Shown in pieces: positions 8,634-16,403 of a DNA stretch of 24,217 bases. This DNA comes from DASWIG01 sp965371445. GTDB taxonomy: Bacteria > Acidobacteriota > Thermoanaerobaculia > Multivoradales > J023. Below the pieces are notes generated by a model. It saw only the letters and a program-made list of their open reading frames with translations. It did not search any database and had not been told where the DNA came from. Both the position numbers and the translations under genes were made by a program. The DNA is taken from positions 1 through 24,217 of the forward strand of contig CBDUYN010000159.1 of the NCBI GenBank assembly GCA_965371445.1. Reading direction: 5' to 3'. Numbering within the stretch: position 1 is the first letter of the stretch; each line of letters opens with the position of its first letter.

Positions 8634-8667
8634 GTCCGGCAGGGTGTCACCTGGTCGAGCCACTGAG
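8634..8667 (+). repeat. Direct repeat copy 2, relic of a gene 3' end
   Basis: This segment would encode VRQGVTWSSH and a stop, a diverged copy of the last codons of the 6904-7773 gene, but no gene body precedes it. It differs from copy 1 at five of 34 positions. Weak similarity continues 3' of it (GCTCAGAC here, GCTAGAC after copy 1), as if the promoter region had been copied too. Confidence 0.7.
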
Positions 8668-8700
8668 GCTTCGCTCAGACGAGGCGGATCAGCTCGTCGA

Positions 8701-8716
8701 GCACCGGATCCGGTGC
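8701..8716. other. Perfect 16-bp palindrome between convergent genes
   Basis: GCACCGGATCCGGTGC is its own reverse complement and could form a 6-bp RNA hairpin with a GATC loop on either strand. It lies in the 114-bp gap between the convergent coiled-coil and Uma2 genes, where a bidirectional terminator would be useful. No T-tract follows on either strand, so termination is only a possibility. Confidence 0.4.
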
Positions 8717-8743
8717 CGGGGTTCGTCGACCATGCCGGCCGAG

Positions 8744-9349
8744 TCAGGGGAAGAGCTCGGACACCTTCAGTGCGAAGGTCTCCAGGATCGTCGAACGGAC
8801 GATTTCATCGTCACCGAAGCGTTCCGGCTCCCGGTACTCGCAGCGAGTGTCGTCGAGAACGTAGAGGACGACCGTCCGGAGCTTCGGATCGACGATCCAG
8901 TACTCCGTCACCCCCGCCTCCTCGTAAGCTTTGAGCTTCACCTCCCGGTCGATCCGGCTGGTCGACCGCGACAGCACCTCGACGACAAGGTCGGGGACGC
9001 CCTGGAAGCTTTGCGCCTCCTCAAAGTCGGGAAGGTTGTCGCGGCTCAGAAAGAGGATGTCGGGCTGGACGGGGTTGGCGACATCGGGCAGGAGGACGTC
9101 TACCGGAGCGGTCAGCACGACGCCGAGGCGCCGCCGGCGGACGAAAGCGCTCAACAATTCCGTCAGACGGGTGGTCACGAGCTGGTGGAGGAGACGTGGG
9201 GCTGGCGACACGTAGAGGACTCCGTGGATGATCTCGTAACGTTGCCCGTCGGCGGGCAGGCGGAGGTAGTCGTCCCAGGTCCAGAAGCCCTGCTCGGGCC
9301 AGGGAGCACCGGCGGTGTCGTGATGAAAGTCGTAGGCGGGCTCAGCCAT
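8744..9349 (-). CDS. Uma2-family (DUF820) PD-(D/E)XK endonuclease
   Basis: This 201-residue protein has the typical length and landmarks of the Uma2 family. They are W-TWDDYLRLP near residue 23, YEIIHGVLYVSPAP (about 38-51), QPDILFLSRDNL (about 96), PDLVVEVLSRSTSRID (about 116-131), then K-x-K-AYEEAG and EYWIVDP (about 150). The Asp, Glu and Lys of the PD-(D/E)XK core are present. These proteins are widespread in cyanobacteria and other large genomes, often many copies per genome. Their role is poorly defined, although a nuclease activity is assumed from the fold. The ATG at 9349 follows AGGAGA, and a -10 element lies at 9390-9382. It is a single-gene unit, convergent with the coiled-coil gene. 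Confidence 0.92.
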   Translation of the reverse strand: MAEPAYDFHHDTAGAPWPEQGFWTWDDYLRLPADGQRYEIIHGVLYVSPAPRLLHQLVTTRLTELLSAFVRRRRLGVVLTAPVDVLLPDVANPVQPDILFLSRDNLPDFEEAQSFQGVPDLVVEVLSRSTSRIDREVKLKAYEEAGVTEYWIVDPKLRTVVLYVLDDTRCEYREPERFGDDEIVRSTILETFALKVSELFP

Positions 9350-9381
9350 CGAGATCTCCTGGGGTCAGCATTGCCAGCAGC

Positions 9382-9390
9382 AGTCTAGCA
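9382..9390 (-). promoter_or_regulatory. Extended -10 promoter of the Uma2 gene
   Basis: On the minus strand this reads TGCTAGACT, identical to the element at 7781-7789. It would give a leader of about 25 nt containing AGGAGA before the ATG at 9349. No clear -35 is seen. Confidence 0.5.
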
Positions 9391-9477
9391 AACCTGGGCC
9401 AGGATGAGTCGATGAGAAGCTCCAACCCCGCCTCGTGCGCCACCTCGGCGACCTTGGAGATGTCGAGCACCTCGAGG

Positions 9478-9486
9478 TGCTATACT
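9478..9486 (+). promoter_or_regulatory. Extended -10 promoter of the glycan cluster
   Basis: TGCTATACT is an extended -10 with five of six matches to TATAAT. Transcription from about 9493 favours the ATG at 9511 over the in-frame ATG at 9412, which lies upstream of this promoter. A TTGGAG at 9454 is 21 bp away, too far for a normal -35. Confidence 0.5.
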
Positions 9487-9510
9487 CCCGCCGTTGCGTC
9501 CCCCTGCCGG

Positions 9511-10500
9511 ATGTCCCCGGCCGTCTTCGAGATTCCCCGCCCAGAGCCGAGCTTGAAGCTGATCATCCAGATCCCGTGCCTCAACGAGGAGGCGACTTTG
9601 CCGGCGACCTTGGCGGAGCTGCCCCGCGAGCTCGCGGGCGTGGAGCGGATCGAGTGGATGGTGATCGACGACGGCTCGAGCGACCGCACGGTCGAGGTGG
9701 CCCGCGAGAACGGCGTCGACCACGTGGTGCGGATGAACGGCAACCAGGGGCTCGCCCGCGCCTTCATGGCCGGCCTCGCCGCGGCGGTCGAGCGCGGGGC
9801 CGACGTGATCGTCAACACCGACGCCGACAACCAGTACCAGGCCGCGGACGTCGAGACCCTGATCGCGCCGATCCTCGCCGGCCAGGCCGACATCGTGCTC
9901 GGCGCGCGGCCGATCTCGGCGATTCGCCACTTCTCCCTCGTCAAGCGCCTCCTCCAGAAGCTCGGGTCCTGGGTCGTACGTACCCTGAGCGGCACCCACG
10001 TGCGCGACGCGCCGAGCGGCTTCCGCGCCCTGACGCGCGACGCGGCGCTGCGCTTGAACGTCTTCTCGCGCTACACCTACACGCTGGAGACGATCATCCA
10101 GGCGGGACACTCCAACCTGCGCATCGTCGACGTCCCGGTGCGGGTCAACGCCCCGACGAGGCCGAGCCGTCTGATCCGTTCGATCCCGGCCTACGTCCGC
10201 CGCTCGGTCCTCGACCTCCTGGCCACCTACCTGATCTACCACCCGACGCGGATCTTCAACGCCCTGGCGTTGCTTTTCCTCACCCCGGCCTTCGTCCTGG
10301 CGGTGCGCTACCTCTACTACGTCGCGGTGGGGGAGGGCACGGGGCACGTGCAGTCGGTCATCGCCTCAGGGGTGCTCGCCGTGTGCGGGGTCTTCATGAT
10401 GGCGATCGGTATCGTCGCCCACCTCCTGGCGGTCAACCGGCGCTTGCTGGAGGAAGTCCGCTACCTGGAGCACAGCCGCCGTAAGGAGGGCGCAGGGTGA
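9511..10500 (+). CDS. GT2 family glycosyltransferase, membrane-anchored
   Basis: This 329-residue enzyme should transfer a sugar from a nucleotide donor to a polyprenyl-phosphate or lipid-linked acceptor on the cytoplasmic face. The GT-A domain (about 15-215) shows IPCLNEE (about 21-27), VIDDGSSDRT (51-60), GNQGLARAFMAG, the metal-binding D104-A-D106 in NTDADNQY, and RDAPSGFRAL. Two hydrophobic helices follow (about 248-273 and 283-308), the layout of dolichol-phosphate-mannose-synthase-like and ArnC-like enzymes. I chose the ATG at 9511 because a -10 element ends at 9486 and the GT-A domain begins just after; there is no good ribosome-binding site, and a TTG at 9553 is an alternative. Its stop overlaps the methyltransferase start (GTGA), so it heads an operon. 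Confidence 0.92.
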   Translation: MSPAVFEIPRPEPSLKLIIQIPCLNEEATLPATLAELPRELAGVERIEWMVIDDGSSDRTVEVARENGVDHVVRMNGNQGLARAFMAGLAAAVERGADVIVNTDADNQYQAADVETLIAPILAGQADIVLGARPISAIRHFSLVKRLLQKLGSWVVRTLSGTHVRDAPSGFRALTRDAALRLNVFSRYTYTLETIIQAGHSNLRIVDVPVRVNAPTRPSRLIRSIPAYVRRSVLDLLATYLIYHPTRIFNALALLFLTPAFVLAVRYLYYVAVGEGTGHVQSVIASGVLAVCGVFMMAIGIVAHLLAVNRRLLEEVRYLEHSRRKEGAG

Positions 10501-11198
10501 GCGTTCCTTCCGGCGCCACGGCTTGCGATCGGCCGGGCCGCGATCGGCCGGGCCGCGATCGGCCGGGCCGCGATCGGCCGGGCCGCGATCGGCCGGAGGG
10601 GTTCGTCGCCGGAAACGTCTACGACAAGTACCGGACGAAAAATCCCCTCTTCCGCGTCTTGATGGCGCGCTTCCTCGCCTCGTGCCGCGAGCTGGCGGCC
10701 GAGGCGGCCCCCGAGAGCGTCCTCGAGGTGGGCTGTGGCCCGGGGGACCTCGCCGAGAGCCTCTTCGGATCGTTGACGAACGGGGCGTCCTATGTCGGGA
10801 GCGACCTGTCGCTCTCGGAGGTTCGCGGGGCGCGGATCCATGCTCCCCAGCGGCCGTTCCTCGCCGCCTCGCTCTACCGCCTGCCCTTCGCCGACGGCGC
10901 GTTTGACTGCGTCCTCGCCTGCGAGGTCTTCGAGCACCTGGAGGAGCCGGAGGCGGCGCTCGCGGAGGTGGCGCGGGTGTCGCGGCGACACCTCTTGCTG
11001 AGCGTCCCCTGGGAGCCGGCCTGGCGGCTCCTGAACGTCGCCCGCGGCAGCTACCTGAAGGACTTCGGCAACACGCCCGGACACGTCCAGCACTTCTCCC
11101 GCGCCGCCATCCGCCGGCTGGTCGCCCGGCGCTTCGAGGTTCTCGCCGAGCGGCGCCCGTTTCCGTGGACGATGCTCCTGGCACGGCACAGGTCATGA
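10497..11198 (+). CDS. Class I SAM-dependent methyltransferase (Methyltransf_11 type)
   Basis: This 233-residue enzyme should methylate a small molecule or sugar using S-adenosylmethionine. The Rossmann core begins VLEVGCGPGDLAE (about 75-87). An acidic SDLS loop, LPFADGAFDCVLACEVFEHLEEP (motifs II/III) and LLLSVPWEP follow. A conserved-looking lead VYDKYRTKNPLFRVLMARFL starts near residue 41. The start is GTG at 10497, inside the glycosyltransferase stop (GTGA), with AAGGAGG seven nt upstream, so translation is coupled. Residues 11-34 are an unusual DRPGR pentapeptide repeat that is not part of the enzyme fold. The 3' end overlaps the next ATG by 4 bp. Its position suggests a role in modifying the same lipid-linked sugar. 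Confidence 0.9.
   Translation: MSVPSGATACDRPGRDRPGRDRPGRDRPGRDRPEGFVAGNVYDKYRTKNPLFRVLMARFLASCRELAAEAAPESVLEVGCGPGDLAESLFGSLTNGASYVGSDLSLSEVRGARIHAPQRPFLAASLYRLPFADGAFDCVLACEVFEHLEEPEAALAEVARVSRRHLLLSVPWEPAWRLLNVARGSYLKDFGNTPGHVQHFSRAAIRRLVARRFEVLAERRPFPWTMLLARHRS
10527..10596 (+). repeat. 15-bp in-frame tandem repeat in the methyltransferase N-terminus
   Basis: Four identical 15-bp units (GATCGGCCGGGCCGC) start at 10527, 10542, 10557 and 10572; a fifth is truncated after 10 bp. Each encodes DRPGR. Units contain the palindrome CGGCCG and begin 30 nt after the GTG start, so they could fold the mRNA near the initiation site. Perfect identity suggests slippage-prone variation; changes of one unit keep the frame. 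Confidence 0.95.
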
Positions 11199-12142
11199 CG
11201 GAGCCCAAGGCTGAGCCCACCTCTCGGAAGCCGTTGGTCGTCTGGCTGCGGCGGCTGGCGCTGGTGGTGTCTCTGCTTTGCTTCGTCTGGGTCCTGGGGC
11301 CGATCTGGCGGAGCTCGGGCGAGCTCGCGGACTCTCTCGACGGTCCGGCGCTTGCCGGAGGCATCGTCCTCGCGGCGTTGGGCTATGGCTTGCTCTGTAC
11401 CCTTTTGGCCGCCGCCTGGTGGTGGGTCTCGGGCATCTACGGCCGGCGGCCGGGGAAGCGGGCCGGCTATGCCGTCTGGGCGCAATCGCAGATCGCCAAG
11501 TACCTGCCGGGGAACTTCGGTCACGTCGTAAGCCGCCAGGTGCTGGGGCGCGAGGCGGGCCTTTCCCACCCGGCGCTCGTCGCGAGCTTTTTTCTGGAGA
11601 TGGGCAGCCTGCTCCTCGCCGCGGTGGCTCTGGGCGGCGCCGGGGTCCTGGCCCAGGGGACGACGGGCTCGCTGCGAAGCCTCCTGCCCTGGATGCTCTT
11701 CTGCGGCGTGGGTTGCCTTTTCGTGTGGCCGGTGGCCGACGCTTTGGGCCGCCGCTGGCCGCGGACGGCGGCCTGGATGGAGGGGCTGCCGCACCTCGGA
11801 GTGAAGGACACCCTGCGGCTTCTGGCGCCTGCCCTGGTTTTCCACCTGGCCTTTTTCCTCGCCACCGGCGCGCTCCTCGTGGGGCTCGCGGCCAGCGCCT
11901 GGGGCCGTCCTCCGGAGGGGGCGTGGAACCTGGTGTGGCTCTATCCGATCGCCTGGGCGGCGGGTGCGATCACCGTCGGGGCGCCGGCGGGGGTCGGGGT
12001 GCGCGAGGCCGTCCTGCTGCTCCAGCTGGAAGGGATGCTGGGTCCGGGACGGGCGGCGGCCCTGGCCGTGGCGTTGCGTCTTGTGACGACGGGTGGGGAT
12101 CTGCTGACGGGGCTTGCCGGCTGGTGGCTGCGGAAGCGCTAG
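11195..12142 (+). CDS. Lysylphosphatidylglycerol synthase TM-region / flippase-like membrane protein
   Basis: This 315-residue polytopic protein has about seven or eight transmembrane segments (for example about 15-35, 54-78, 130-150, 165-182, 215-240, 250-270). Two landmarks identify the family: QIAKYLPGNFGHVVSRQVLG in the second cytoplasmic loop region, and VGAPAGVGVREAVLLLQL near the C-terminus, typical of UPF0104/MprF-N-terminal-like proteins. Relatives sit next to GT2 enzymes in archaeal and bacterial glycan clusters, and the MprF version flips modified lipids. Lipid flipping here is inference. The ATG at 11195 overlaps the methyltransferase stop (ATGA), so it is translationally coupled; the longer in-frame start at 11165 would overlap that gene by 34 bp. 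The -10 of the next gene overlaps its stop codon. Confidence 0.88.
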   Translation: MTEPKAEPTSRKPLVVWLRRLALVVSLLCFVWVLGPIWRSSGELADSLDGPALAGGIVLAALGYGLLCTLLAAAWWWVSGIYGRRPGKRAGYAVWAQSQIAKYLPGNFGHVVSRQVLGREAGLSHPALVASFFLEMGSLLLAAVALGGAGVLAQGTTGSLRSLLPWMLFCGVGCLFVWPVADALGRRWPRTAAWMEGLPHLGVKDTLRLLAPALVFHLAFFLATGALLVGLAASAWGRPPEGAWNLVWLYPIAWAAGAITVGAPAGVGVREAVLLLQLEGMLGPGRAAALAVALRLVTTGGDLLTGLAGWWLRKR

Positions 12143-12145
12143 AAT
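12140..12145 (+). promoter_or_regulatory. -10 element before the sulfatase-like gene
   Basis: TAGAAT matches TATAAT at five of six positions and overlaps the stop codon of the flippase-like gene. Transcription would begin near 12152, leaving about 20 nt with AGAGGG before the TTG start at 12173. It would allow the sulfatase-YfhO pair to be expressed apart from the first three genes. Confidence 0.35.
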
Positions 12146-12172
12146 CCGCTGGATTTTCAAGAGGGCTTCTAC

Positions 12173-13951
12173 TTGACGAGATCCATCCGCATCCGTCACG
12201 CTTTCCTGGCCGCAGGGGCCGTTTTCCTCGCCCTGGCCCTTGCCTGCTCCCGAACGACCGGGACCGGGGCACTCTGGCACCAGGTCGACCTCCTGGCCTC
12301 CCCGCCCGACTCGGGCGAGGTTCGCGAGAGCCGTCTCGAGACCCGCCAGGGACGTTACCTTCCGGCGCTGCGGATCGCCGCCGGTCAGGAGGCGAGCTGG
12401 CGGCTCGTCCTCGGCGCCGAGCCGCGCTTCTCCTTCCGGCCTGCGCCCGACACCGCGGATTGCTCCTTCCTCGTCGCTGCAAGGACCGGCCGCGGCGAGA
12501 AACCGTTGCACGTTGCCTCCTACGAGCCGGCCGAGCTCAACCTGAACGAGACGGTCTACGTCGACCTGAAAGGCGTCGCCGGAGAGGAGGTCGACCTCGT
12601 CTTGGGGGTCCAGGGAGGCGACGGATGCCGGCACGCCGACTGGGCGAGCCCGTTGCTGATGGATCGCCGTCCCCTCGAGGCGCGGCCGAAGGCGAAACGG
12701 CCGAACATCGTGCTGCTCGGGATCGACACCCTGCGTGCCGACGCGCTCGGCGTCTACGGGCGTGATCCCAGCCCCAGCCCGGCGATCGACCGCCTCGCCG
12801 AGGAAAGCGACGTTTACCTCGACGCTTTCTCGTCGTCGAACAACACCAACCCGAGCTTCGTCTCGATGATGACGGGGCTTTATCCCAAAAACCACGGGAT
12901 CTACGACCTCTCGACGCCGCTCCCCAAGTCGGCGACGACACTGGCGGAGCTCCTTCAAGAAGCGGGTTACGCGACTCGGGCCGTGGTCTCCGTCGGTCAC
13001 CTGGCCAACCGCTCCGGGCTCCGGCAAGGCTTCGACGAGCTCGTAGGGACCGAGACGCAGCTCTTCGCCGAAACCGTGGTCACGACGGCGATCGATGGGC
13101 TCCAGGAGATGGATTCGCCCTTTTTCCTCTGGCTCCACCTCTTCGACGCTCATCTACCTCACACGCCTCCGGCGCCCTACCACCTTGGCTACCGGAGCGG
13201 CGAGCCGGCGGGAGTGGGTCCGGTCTCCTCGTGGGTCACCTTCCGCGAGCCGGGGCCTCAGGAATTCCTTAGCTGGGGCAAGGGCGAGAAGAAAAAGACC
13301 CTACCCGCCCACCGGAACCTCTATCCGGGAGAGATCGCCTACCTGGACCGGCAGATCGGACGTCTCCTCGCGTTCTTGAAGAGCCGCGGCCTCTACGAGG
13401 AGACGGTGATCGTGCTGATCGCCGACCATGGCGAGACCCTGGGCGAGCGGAGGATGTTTTTCAACCACACGTGGCTTTACGACAACACGACCCACGTGCC
13501 GCTGATGATTCGTTGGCCGGGCGCGACGACCGGGCGCAGGATCGCCGGGCTCGTGCAGCACTTCGACGTCTTCCCGACGCTCCTGGCGGTCGCCGGAGTG
13601 GAGGTCCCGCCGCAGGACGGACGCGATCTTCGCACGATCGCCGCGGACGGCCGCGGACGGCCGGTGGTCTTCGGCGAGAACGCCCTCGGCAGCGGCTGGA
13701 TGGTGCGCACCCACAAGCACAAGCTCCTCGTCCTCGACAAGCCGGATACCCAAGGGATCTACCTCTACAACCTGAAGCACGATCCCGAGGAGAAGAGAAA
13801 CCTCGCTGGCAAGGACCGGCCGGCGGAGAAGAGGCTCCTGGCTCTGCTGGAGCGGTGGAAGGCCGATCAACGCAGCTTCGAAGTCCCGCTGCCGGCGGAG
13901 ATCGGCGAAGAGGAAATGAAACGGCTCCGAGCCCTGGGGTACGTCCGATGA
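12173..13951 (+). CDS. Sulfatase-superfamily (alkaline-phosphatase fold) enzyme with Thr at the nucleophile site
   Basis: This 592-residue exported enzyme has a signal sequence ending ALALACS (about 25), possibly a lipoprotein cleavage site. An N-terminal beta-rich domain runs to about residue 165, then the sulfatase domain. Metal-ligand landmarks are D185 in GIDTLRAD, D418-H419 in ADHGE and H432 in FNHTW, with IRWPG after them. True sulfatases have CxPSR, whose Cys becomes formylglycine. Here the aligned stretch is TNPSFVSMMTGLYP, with T225 in place of Cys and Phe in place of Arg. Thr is the nucleophile in phosphoethanolamine and phosphoglycerol transferases of this superfamily, so a phosphotransferase or phosphodiesterase acting on a surface glycan is more likely than a sulfatase. 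The start is TTG at 12173, after AGAGGG; no better ATG precedes the signal sequence. Confidence 0.88.
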   Translation: MTRSIRIRHAFLAAGAVFLALALACSRTTGTGALWHQVDLLASPPDSGEVRESRLETRQGRYLPALRIAAGQEASWRLVLGAEPRFSFRPAPDTADCSFLVAARTGRGEKPLHVASYEPAELNLNETVYVDLKGVAGEEVDLVLGVQGGDGCRHADWASPLLMDRRPLEARPKAKRPNIVLLGIDTLRADALGVYGRDPSPSPAIDRLAEESDVYLDAFSSSNNTNPSFVSMMTGLYPKNHGIYDLSTPLPKSATTLAELLQEAGYATRAVVSVGHLANRSGLRQGFDELVGTETQLFAETVVTTAIDGLQEMDSPFFLWLHLFDAHLPHTPPAPYHLGYRSGEPAGVGPVSSWVTFREPGPQEFLSWGKGEKKKTLPAHRNLYPGEIAYLDRQIGRLLAFLKSRGLYEETVIVLIADHGETLGERRMFFNHTWLYDNTTHVPLMIRWPGATTGRRIAGLVQHFDVFPTLLAVAGVEVPPQDGRDLRTIAADGRGRPVVFGENALGSGWMVRTHKHKLLVLDKPDTQGIYLYNLKHDPEEKRNLAGKDRPAEKRLLALLERWKADQRSFEVPLPAEIGEEEMKRLRALGYVR

Positions 13952-14000
13952 CCGACAGGGCGCAAACCGGCTCACTCCGAGGCGCCAGGGGGGAGCGGCC

Positions 14001-16403
14001 ATGACGCCTCTCGCCGCCGCCGTCCTGCCTGGTGCCGGGGCTTTCGTCCTCTATCTCCTGCTCGCCGGGGCGTTGCTCGCTTTGAGCTATCGGTTCCTGC
14101 GCCGCTTCTCGCTGTCGGCCGCCGTCGTCCTCGTGCTCCTGCCGCTCGTCTTCCCGGGGCCGGCGCTCCTGACCGGCCGCCTCTACGCGCCGCTCGACCT
14201 GCACTACGGCTCGATGCCGCTCAAGTCCCTGAGGGAGGAGCTTGAGCTCGGCGACGGCCGCAGCACCGGCCGCTTCGACGTCGCCTTCGAGATGATCCCC
14301 GGGCGCAAGGCGACGCGCTACGCGATCAAGAACGGCGAATGGCCGATCCTGAACCCGTTCATCCTCTCGGGCGACGTCCTGGCCGCCGCCGCGCAGCCGG
14401 CGGTGTATCACCCGGTGAACGTCCTGAGCTACCTCCTGCCGCTCGGGCCGAGCCTCACCTTCGTGGCCGCCGCCGTCTTGCTGCTGGGCGTCCTGAGCGC
14501 CTTTTTCTTCAACCGGGAGATCGGTTGCCGCGAGGCCGCCGCCGTCCTGGGCGCCGCGGCCTGGACGTTCAGCGGCTTCCTGCTCTTCTGGATCGGCTGG
14601 CCGCACGCCCTGACGGTGGCCGTCTTTCCCTTCCTCCTGCTCGCCACACGGCGCGTGGTCCACTCTCCGGGACGTCGCTCGGCGACGCTTCTGACCGCCG
14701 CTTTCGTCCTCCTGCTCCTCGCCGGTCATCCGGAGTCCGCCTTCCACTGTGTGGTCGTGGGGTGCGCCTACGGCCTTTTCGAGCTCGTGGTCTGCCGGCG
14801 AAGGAAGCTCGTCGCCTCGATCGCCGCGGCCCTGGGCGCCGCTTTCGTGGCGCTCCTGCTCTGCGCCGTCTACCTGTTGCCGTTCCTGGAGGCCGTGCCG
14901 CAGACGGCCCAGTACCGGCTTCGCCGGAGCATGACCTCGGTGGTCGGACGCAGAAGCGTCGAGTGGGAGCTCGCCGCCAAGCGGGTGCGGACCGCTCCGG
15001 TCTCCTTTGCCTACGGCGTGCCGTGGGACAAAGACAGCGGCCGGCCCCGGGAATCGGGTCCCCATTGGTATGCCGGCAGCATGGTGTGGCCGCTCGCGTT
15101 CTTCGGGCTGTGGTGCGGGCGCTGGCGCGGACGCTTTATCCTCGCCGGCTTCGCCGTCGCCGGCTTCCTGCTCCACGTCGCCGCGCCGGGCCTGGTCGAC
15201 CTCCTCGCCCAATTGCCGCTCTTCAACGTGACGGTGAACCACCGGCTCGTCTTTCTCACCGCCTTCGCGGTCTCGGTCTTGGCCGCCCTGGGAGCCGAGG
15301 CCTGGGCCGAGAAGCCGCAGGACCGTAGGGTGGGCTGGATCGCCGTGGTGACGCTTGCGGTCTTGGGGCTTCTGATCGCGCTCTACTGGAGCGATTTGCG
15401 CGCCGCCGGCCTGACGAGCGCCGAGCTCGCCTCGCGGACGCTCCTCGAATGCGTACCGCTCGCCGTCGTCGCGGCGCTTCTCGTCAAGGTCCGCTCCGCA
15501 CGCCTCGCCCTGGCGCTTCTCGTGGGGCTCCTCGTCGCGCAGCGCTCCCTGGAGGCCACGGCGACGAACCCGACCTACGAGGAAAGACACTTCGCTCCGC
15601 AGGTGCGCGAGCTGGCCGTCCTGCCGCGGGAAGGGGCTCCCTACCGGATCGTCGGGGTCGGCTCCAGCCTGACCCCCAACCTCGCCGCGCTCTACGAGCT
15701 CGAGGACGTCCGCGGCAAGCAGGCCATGACCCACTTCCGCTACTACCAGACCTACGACCTGTGGGGAAAGCACCGGCCGGGCGCTCCCCACATCGCCGTC
15801 GTCGACGACCTGAGCCGTCCGTTCCTGAGCTTCCTGAACGTCCGGTTCGCCGTCGCCGAACACCGGAGGCCTCGCGGCGGCTGGTCCGAGGTCGCGTCGG
15901 GGAAGGGATTTTCGATACTCGAGAATCCCGCCGTCTTGGAGCGCGCCTTCGTGCCCGAGCGCGTTCGCCTCGTACCGCCGGGGACCCGGGTCTTGCGGGA
16001 GATGAAAGACGAGACCGACTTCTCACGCCGGGCATGGATCGAAGACGACGTCGAGCGGCCGCGCGAGGTCGCGAACGGTCCGGGCCGCGTCGCGACACGG
16101 CGCCACGGGCTCGGCCTTCACCTGGAGGTCGAAATGGACCAGGACGGCTGGGTCGTCGCCAGCCAGACGTTCTGGAAAGGCTGGCGGGCGAGCGCGGCGG
16201 GGAGAGAGCTCGCCCTCTATCCGGCGAACTACGCCTTCCTGGGCCTTTACCTGCCGGCGGGCCGTCACTCGGTGGAGCTCGTCTACCGTCCGGCGTCGTT
16301 CCTCCTCGGGCGTTGGATCAGCTTGCTGACCGCGATCGCCGCGGCGCTCTTCCTCGTCTTCTTCACCGCCGATCGAGAAACGGCCTCAGAAACTCGGCGA
16401 TAG
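14001..16403 (+). CDS. YfhO-family multi-pass membrane protein
   Basis: This 800-residue protein has about a dozen transmembrane segments and a soluble C-terminal domain before the last helix. Landmarks of the YfhO family are DLHYGSMPLK after the first helices, GEWPILNPFILSGD (about 112-125), WTFSGFLLFWIGWPHAL, and near the end VVASQTFWKGWRAS (about 713-726) and YAFLGLYLPAGRHSVELVY. The family is placed near GT-C glycosyltransferases, and Gram-positive members are linked to glycosylation of lipoteichoic acid. A role in adding a sugar on the outer face of the membrane is inference. The ATG at 14001 follows GGGGGGAG, 49 bp after the sulfatase-like gene, so co-transcription is likely. Its 3' end overlaps the convergent SGNH gene by 41 bp. 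Confidence 0.88.
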   Translation: MTPLAAAVLPGAGAFVLYLLLAGALLALSYRFLRRFSLSAAVVLVLLPLVFPGPALLTGRLYAPLDLHYGSMPLKSLREELELGDGRSTGRFDVAFEMIPGRKATRYAIKNGEWPILNPFILSGDVLAAAAQPAVYHPVNVLSYLLPLGPSLTFVAAAVLLLGVLSAFFFNREIGCREAAAVLGAAAWTFSGFLLFWIGWPHALTVAVFPFLLLATRRVVHSPGRRSATLLTAAFVLLLLAGHPESAFHCVVVGCAYGLFELVVCRRRKLVASIAAALGAAFVALLLCAVYLLPFLEAVPQTAQYRLRRSMTSVVGRRSVEWELAAKRVRTAPVSFAYGVPWDKDSGRPRESGPHWYAGSMVWPLAFFGLWCGRWRGRFILAGFAVAGFLLHVAAPGLVDLLAQLPLFNVTVNHRLVFLTAFAVSVLAALGAEAWAEKPQDRRVGWIAVVTLAVLGLLIALYWSDLRAAGLTSAELASRTLLECVPLAVVAALLVKVRSARLALALLVGLLVAQRSLEATATNPTYEERHFAPQVRELAVLPREGAPYRIVGVGSSLTPNLAALYELEDVRGKQAMTHFRYYQTYDLWGKHRPGAPHIAVVDDLSRPFLSFLNVRFAVAEHRRPRGGWSEVASGKGFSILENPAVLERAFVPERVRLVPPGTRVLREMKDETDFSRRAWIEDDVERPREVANGPGRVATRRHGLGLHLEVEMDQDGWVVASQTFWKGWRASAAGRELALYPANYAFLGLYLPAGRHSVELVYRPASFLLGRWISLLTAIAAALFLVFFTADRETASETRR

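Noticed and set aside
7754..8650. 298-codon minus-strand frame with LVRTVLRGHQILYP repeats
   Set aside because: It is the mirror of the in-frame repeats in the coiled-coil gene; the plus-strand product has the ribosome-binding site, coiled-coil phasing and a nuclease-like domain.
13948..14004. 18-codon frame between the sulfatase-like and YfhO genes, with ATGA overlaps at both ends
   Set aside because: The geometry would suit translational coupling, but YfhO has its own GGGGGGAG site and so short a frame is easily chance.
11051..15863. Very long antisense open frames (700 and 800 codons on the minus strand at 11051-13153 and 13461-15863; also 655 codons on the plus strand at 4013-5980)
   Set aside because: They lie opposite well-recognised genes, have low-complexity Arg/Gly/Glu-rich translations without motifs, and are expected by chance at this GC content.
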